Shown here: piece by piece, positions 61,154 through 64,000 of the stretch
Layout: each line of letters opens with the position of its first letter
Position numbering within the stretch: position 1 is the stretch's first letter
Assembly (NCBI RefSeq): GCF_018122625.2
Contig: NZ_JAGQFT020000009.1
Span: forward strand, 124,001 to 188,000
Direction of reading: 5' to 3'
Origin: Coralloluteibacterium stylophorae
Lineage (GTDB): Bacteria; Pseudomonadota; Gammaproteobacteria; Xanthomonadales; Xanthomonadaceae
Length of the DNA: 64,000 nucleotides
Translations under genes and position numbers: made by a program
Notes under the pieces: generated by a model
What the model saw: the letters and a program-made list of their open reading frames with translations, nothing else
Told to the model about the DNA's origin: nothing
Database searches by the model: none

Positions 61154-61729
61154 ATGGAGACCGTCGTGCATCCCGACACCGCACCCGACCCGCGTGAGGA
61201 CGAACTGCTCGCCATCCGCTGCCAGCTCGGCGAGGCGGAGGCCTTCGACGCCCTGATCCGACGCTGGGAGGCACCGCTGCGCGAGTACGTGCTGCGCCGC
61301 GCCGGCCCGGTCGACGCAGCGGACGTGGTCCAGGACACCTGGCTGCGCATCGTCCGCGGGATCGGCCGGCTGCGCGACCCGCGCCGCCTGCGCGCCTGGC
61401 TCTTCGCCGTCGCGCGCCGGGCCTGGATGGACCACCTGCGTACCCGTTACGCAGCGCCGGGCGGAGCGGAGGCCGATCCCGACCTGCTGGCGGCCGACGA
61501 GGACGTCGCTGCGGAAGCGGGGCTCGACAGCGCGCCCCTCGTACGCGCCGTGCTGGGGCGACTGCCGCCGGTCGAGCGCCGGGTCCTGGACCTGTTCCAC
61601 CTGCGTGAGTACTCGCTGGACGAGATCGCGCGGATCACCGCGGTGCCCGTGGGCACCGTGAAGTCGAGGCTGTTCCGGGCACGGCGCCTGGCCCGCGCGG
61701 AACTCGAACGCAGAGGCATGGGGCGATGA
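61154..61729 (+). CDS. ECF-type RNA polymerase sigma factor
   Basis: 191 residues. Region 2 (about 22-85, [23 protein letters not shown] with the -10 recognition helix) and region 4 (about 130-185, [44 protein letters not shown]). ATG 61154 was selected; a GTG four codons later is possible. Divergent from adhP across the FNR box. Four-base overlap (ATGA) with the next gene makes a sigma/membrane-protein pair. Confidence 0.92.
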   Translation: METVVHPDTAPDPREDELLAIRCQLGEAEAFDALIRRWEAPLREYVLRRAGPVDAADVVQDTWLRIVRGIGRLRDPRRLRAWLFAVARRAWMDHLRTRYAAPGGAEADPDLLAADEDVAAEAGLDSAPLVRAVLGRLPPVERRVLDLFHLREYSLDEIARITAVPVGTVKSRLFRARRLARAELERRGMGR

Positions 61730-62235
61730 ACGACGACGAGACGATGGCGGCCGCGCGGCCGGTCCCCGAGGCGGAGGAGCTGCAGCGACTGGTCCGCCGC
61801 CAGTTGGCGCCGCACGCGCGCCTGGCGCACGTCGCCCTGCTGCTGGCCGCGGCGGCAGTCACGGTGGCGCTGCTCGCACTGGGCATGGGCGAGCCCGGGC
61901 TGCCCGTGCGCACGCGCACCGCGCTGCTGGCGCTGGGCGCCATCGGCCTGGGCTGGACCGGCTACGCCGGCTGGGTGCTGCGCACGCGGCAGGTCCTCCT
62001 CGGCCGCCACCGGGTGATCGCTGCCGCCATCGGGCTGGCGGCGAGCGCCGCCTTCACCGCGTCCGCGCTCGCCGCCAGCGTACTGGCCGGCAGCCCGGCG
62101 GCGGTGGCGGCGTCCGTCGCGGGCCTCCTGCTGTCCGCGCTGGCGGCGCTGCAGCTGCACCGCGCGCGCCGCGCGGTGGCGGCATTGCGCGCACGACGCG
62201 ATGCGCTCGAGCGGGCCCTGGTGGCGCGCCGTTGA
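61726..62235 (+). CDS. Membrane protein coupled to ECF sigma factor
   Basis: 169 residues. Cytoplasmic N-terminus (about 1-32), four membrane helices (about 35-54, 63-82, 95-115, 120-145) and a basic C-terminal helix. It takes the position of an anti-sigma factor, but no zinc-binding HxxxCxxC motif is present and the cytoplasmic part is small. Role as sigma regulator is inferred from the 4-base overlap only. Confidence 0.75.
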   Translation: MNDDETMAAARPVPEAEELQRLVRRQLAPHARLAHVALLLAAAAVTVALLALGMGEPGLPVRTRTALLALGAIGLGWTGYAGWVLRTRQVLLGRHRVIAAAIGLAASAAFTASALAASVLAGSPAAVAASVAGLLLSALAALQLHRARRAVAALRARRDALERALVARR

Positions 62236-62238
62236 GCG

Positions 62239-62940
62239 TCAGTCGCGGGTGGAGAGCAGGCGGCGCGCGGTCGGCAGGGCCGCCTGCGCCCAGGCGCGGT
62301 AGAGGTCGGCCGACGGATGCAGGCCGTCGGCGGCGACGCTGCCGGGATCGTCGGCGCGGGCGCGGCCGAGCGGAGTGATGTCGACGAAGGCCACGCCGTG
62401 CGCGGTCGCGATGTCGCGGGCGGCGGCGTTGAAGGCGTCCAGTTCGTCCGCGATGCGCGCCGGGTCGCGCCCGGAGCCCCGCGCGAACGGCGTGGTGCCC
62501 CAGTCCGGGATCGACAGCACCAGGACACGGTCGGCGCGCCCGCCGGCGAAGCCGACCGCGCGCTCCAGCAGGTCCGCGAACTGCGCACGGTACTCGTCGA
62601 GCCCGCGGCCGCGGTACTGGTTGTTGACCCCGATCAGCAGGCTGACGAAGCCGTAGGGCGGCGCGATGCCGCCGCCGGCGAGCGCGCGGTCGATGCCGGC
62701 GTCGAGCTCGTCGGTGGTCCAGCCGGTGGTGGCGACGGTGTCCGGACGCGCCAGCGGCACGCCCTCGGCGCGCAGCATGCGCGCCAGCTGCACCGGCCAG
62801 CGCCCGGCCTCTGGCACCGCCTCGCCGATGGTGTAGGAGTCGCCGAGCGCCAGGTAGCGCACCGGCGGCGACGCATCCGCGCCTGCCGCGGAACCGGTCG
62901 CGGCCATCAGCAGCAGCCCCGCCAGCCCGTCACGCCACAT
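62239..62940 (-). CDS. SGNH/GDSL hydrolase
   Basis: 233 residues with a probable signal peptide (1-20, GSAAGADA). SGNH blocks: ALGDSYTIGE (block I Ser), later Gly in the DELDAG region, GVNNQYRG (block III Asn) and ADGLHPS (block V Asp-His). Esterase or lipase-like. Start ATG 62940 overlaps the end of the aminotransferase gene by 11 bases; a GTG at 62955 is an alternative. Confidence 0.88.
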   Translation of the reverse strand: MWRDGLAGLLLMAATGSAAGADASPPVRYLALGDSYTIGEAVPEAGRWPVQLARMLRAEGVPLARPDTVATTGWTTDELDAGIDRALAGGGIAPPYGFVSLLIGVNNQYRGRGLDEYRAQFADLLERAVGFAGGRADRVLVLSIPDWGTTPFARGSGRDPARIADELDAFNAAARDIATAHGVAFVDITPLGRARADDPGSVAADGLHPSADLYRAWAQAALPTARRLLSTRD

Positions 62941-64000
62941 GCCGCGCCCGCGCACGCCCGGCGTGCGCGTCGAGCGCGCGGCCGATGCGCCGGAACACCT
63001 CGCGCATGACCTCCGCCTCCGGCAGCAGGGTGATCCGGAAGTGGCGGCGGTCGGTGATGTTGAAGCTGGTGCCGGGCACGATCAGCACGCCCTCGTTCTC
63101 GAGCAGAGCGAGGGCGAAGGCGTGGTCGTCGAAGTCGCGCGCGGCCTCGCCGACCACGCGCGGGAAGGCGTAGAGCGCGCCCTGCGGCGCGACCAGGTCG
63201 AGGTGCGGGCTCGCCGCGCAGGCCTCGATCGCCGCGCGCCGGGTCTCGTACAGCCGCCCGCCCGGGGCGCACAGCGCGTCGATCGTGTTCGGCCCGCCGA
63301 GCGCGGCCTCGACCGCGTGCTGCCCCGGCACGTTGGCGCACAGCCGCAGCGCGCCGAGCAGGTCCATGGCGTGGTGGTAGTCGCCGCTGCGCACCGGGTC
63401 GCCGGACAGCAGCGCCCAGCCCACCCGCCAGCCGCAGGCGCGGTGCACCTTGGACAGCCCGCCGAAGGACAGGCACGGCACCTCGGTCGCGATCGGCGCC
63501 AGCGGCTCGAACGCGGCGCCGTCGTAGAGGATGCCCTCGTAGATCTCGTCGGCCATCAGCACCAGGCCGTGGCGCCGAGCGATGTCGACCAGGCGCTCGA
63601 GCAGGGCGCGCGGATAGCTGGCGCCGGTGGGGTTGTTCGGGTTGATCAGCACCAGCGCGCGCGTGCGCGGCGTCACCAGCGCCTCGATCGCGTCGGGATC
63701 GGGCAGGAAGCCGTTGCCGGCCTCGCAGGCGTAGTAGCGCGGCACGCCCTCGTTGAGGATGGTCGCCGCGCTCCACAGCGGGTAGTCCGGCGCCGGCAGC
63801 AGGACCTCGTCGCCCGGGTCCAGCAGCGCGCGCAGGGCGATGTCGATCAGCTCGCTGACGCCGTTGCCGATGAACACCTTCTCCGCGCTGGCCCCGGCGA
63901 CGCCGCGCGCGCGGTGGTGCGCGGCGACCGCCTCGCGCGCCGCGGGCATGCCCTGCTGGTGGGTGTAGGGATCGCTTTCCCACAGGCGCGAGGACACCGC
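62930..64000 (-). CDS. PLP-dependent aminotransferase, AlaA-like, 5' truncated
   Basis: Open to the right window edge; 356 codons visible. Fold type I aminotransferase: GNGVSELIDIALRALLDPGDEVL (phosphate and cofactor region), NPNNPTGASYPRALLE, LMADEIYEGILYDG, PLP lysine in SFGGLSKVHRACGWRVGW, and the C-terminal RITLLPEAEVMREVFRRIG. Closest to AlaA/YfbQ glutamate-pyruvate aminotransferases. About 50 N-terminal residues lie outside the window. Confidence 0.88.
   Translation of the reverse strand, partial: AVSSRLWESDPYTHQQGMPAAREAVAAHHRARGVAGASAEKVFIGNGVSELIDIALRALLDPGDEVLLPAPDYPLWSAATILNEGVPRYYACEAGNGFLPDPDAIEALVTPRTRALVLINPNNPTGASYPRALLERLVDIARRHGLVLMADEIYEGILYDGAAFEPLAPIATEVPCLSFGGLSKVHRACGWRVGWALLSGDPVRSGDYHHAMDLLGALRLCANVPGQHAVEAALGGPNTIDALCAPGGRLYETRRAAIEACAASPHLDLVAPQGALYAFPRVVGEAARDFDDHAFALALLENEGVLIVPGTSFNITDRRHFRITLLPEAEVMREVFRRIGRALDAHAGRARARHVA

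Overview
The window is a very GC-rich, densely packed bacterial chromosome segment. Gene content and order point to a Xanthomonadaceae gammaproteobacterium of the Lysobacter/Luteimonas type. Indicators are the divergent Lrp/phhA pair, a TTG-started pdhA with pdhB and a split E2, a Grx4-type glutaredoxin fused to rhodanese, PepSY-PhoP-PhoQ, the lipA-lipB-DUF493 chain, TAGAAT-like -10 boxes and REP palindromes of the GTAGGAGCGGCTTCAGCC type. No rRNA, CRISPR array or prophage was seen. One tRNA (Thr, TGT) and one IS110-family element are present. The genus is an inference; codon use looks uniform apart from the insertion-sequence neighbourhood.

Layout. 1-3.4 kb: DUF3016 protein (cut by the edge), rhomboid protease, and a two-gene choline/betaine-type ABC importer whose binding protein and permease are fused. 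3.5-6.9 kb: Lrp regulator divergent from phenylalanine hydroxylase, fructose-1,6-bisphosphatase, 2OG-Fe(II) oxygenase. 6.9-8.9 kb: accessory island with a REP pair, an IS110 transposase with a long 5' non-coding leader, and about 690 bases of strongly structured non-coding DNA. 8.9-12.5 kb: 2-oxoacid dehydrogenase E1 alpha, E1 beta and E2. 12.5-21.6 kb: SDR, DODA dioxygenase, M28 peptidase, VOC, MBL, HIT, trpS, two entericidin-like lipoproteins, arginase, rhodanese. 21.8-25.7 kb: tRNA-Thr, SPOR protein, coaX, birA, MtfA-like peptidase. 25.7-31.9 kb: PhoQ/PhoP/PepSY regulatory unit, DusA, ABC exporter, His/Tyr-rich secreted protein. 32-36.8 kb: small secreted and ferredoxin-like proteins, HAD, a glutathionyl-hydroquinone reductase gene with an in-frame amber codon, EF-hand protein, histone H1-like protein. 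37-43.1 kb: DegP/Q protease, a DUF883/holin/YqjK-like envelope stress operon running into an AI-2E family permease, HAD, M17 aminopeptidase. 43.1-47.9 kb: REP pair, then a four-gene MacAB/Dev-like ABC efflux operon. 48-54.5 kb: RarD, alpha/beta hydrolase lipoprotein, YedA, Ada-like repair regulator, Prc protease. 54.6-57.7 kb: lipoate synthesis (lipA, lipB, DUF493) and the glutaredoxin fusion. 57.7-60 kb: COG4648 membrane protein, polysaccharide deacetylase, methyltransferase. 60-64 kb: alcohol dehydrogenase and an ECF sigma factor separated by a perfect FNR/ANR box, GDSL hydrolase, and an aminotransferase cut by the edge.

Functional links. The lipoate genes supply the cofactor needed by the E2 subunit encoded 43 kb upstream. 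PhoPQ, DegQ-like protease, Prc, DUF883 proteins and lipoproteins make an envelope-stress flavour. The most useful observations for follow-up are the amber codon in the yqjG-like gene, the structured repeat block behind the IS110, the FNR box at 61088, the perfect 16-bp LacI/PurR-type palindrome at 35784, the Asp-to-Thr change in the E2 active site, and the reversed domain order of the ABC importer fusion. I did not find a clearly new multi-gene defence or biosynthetic system.
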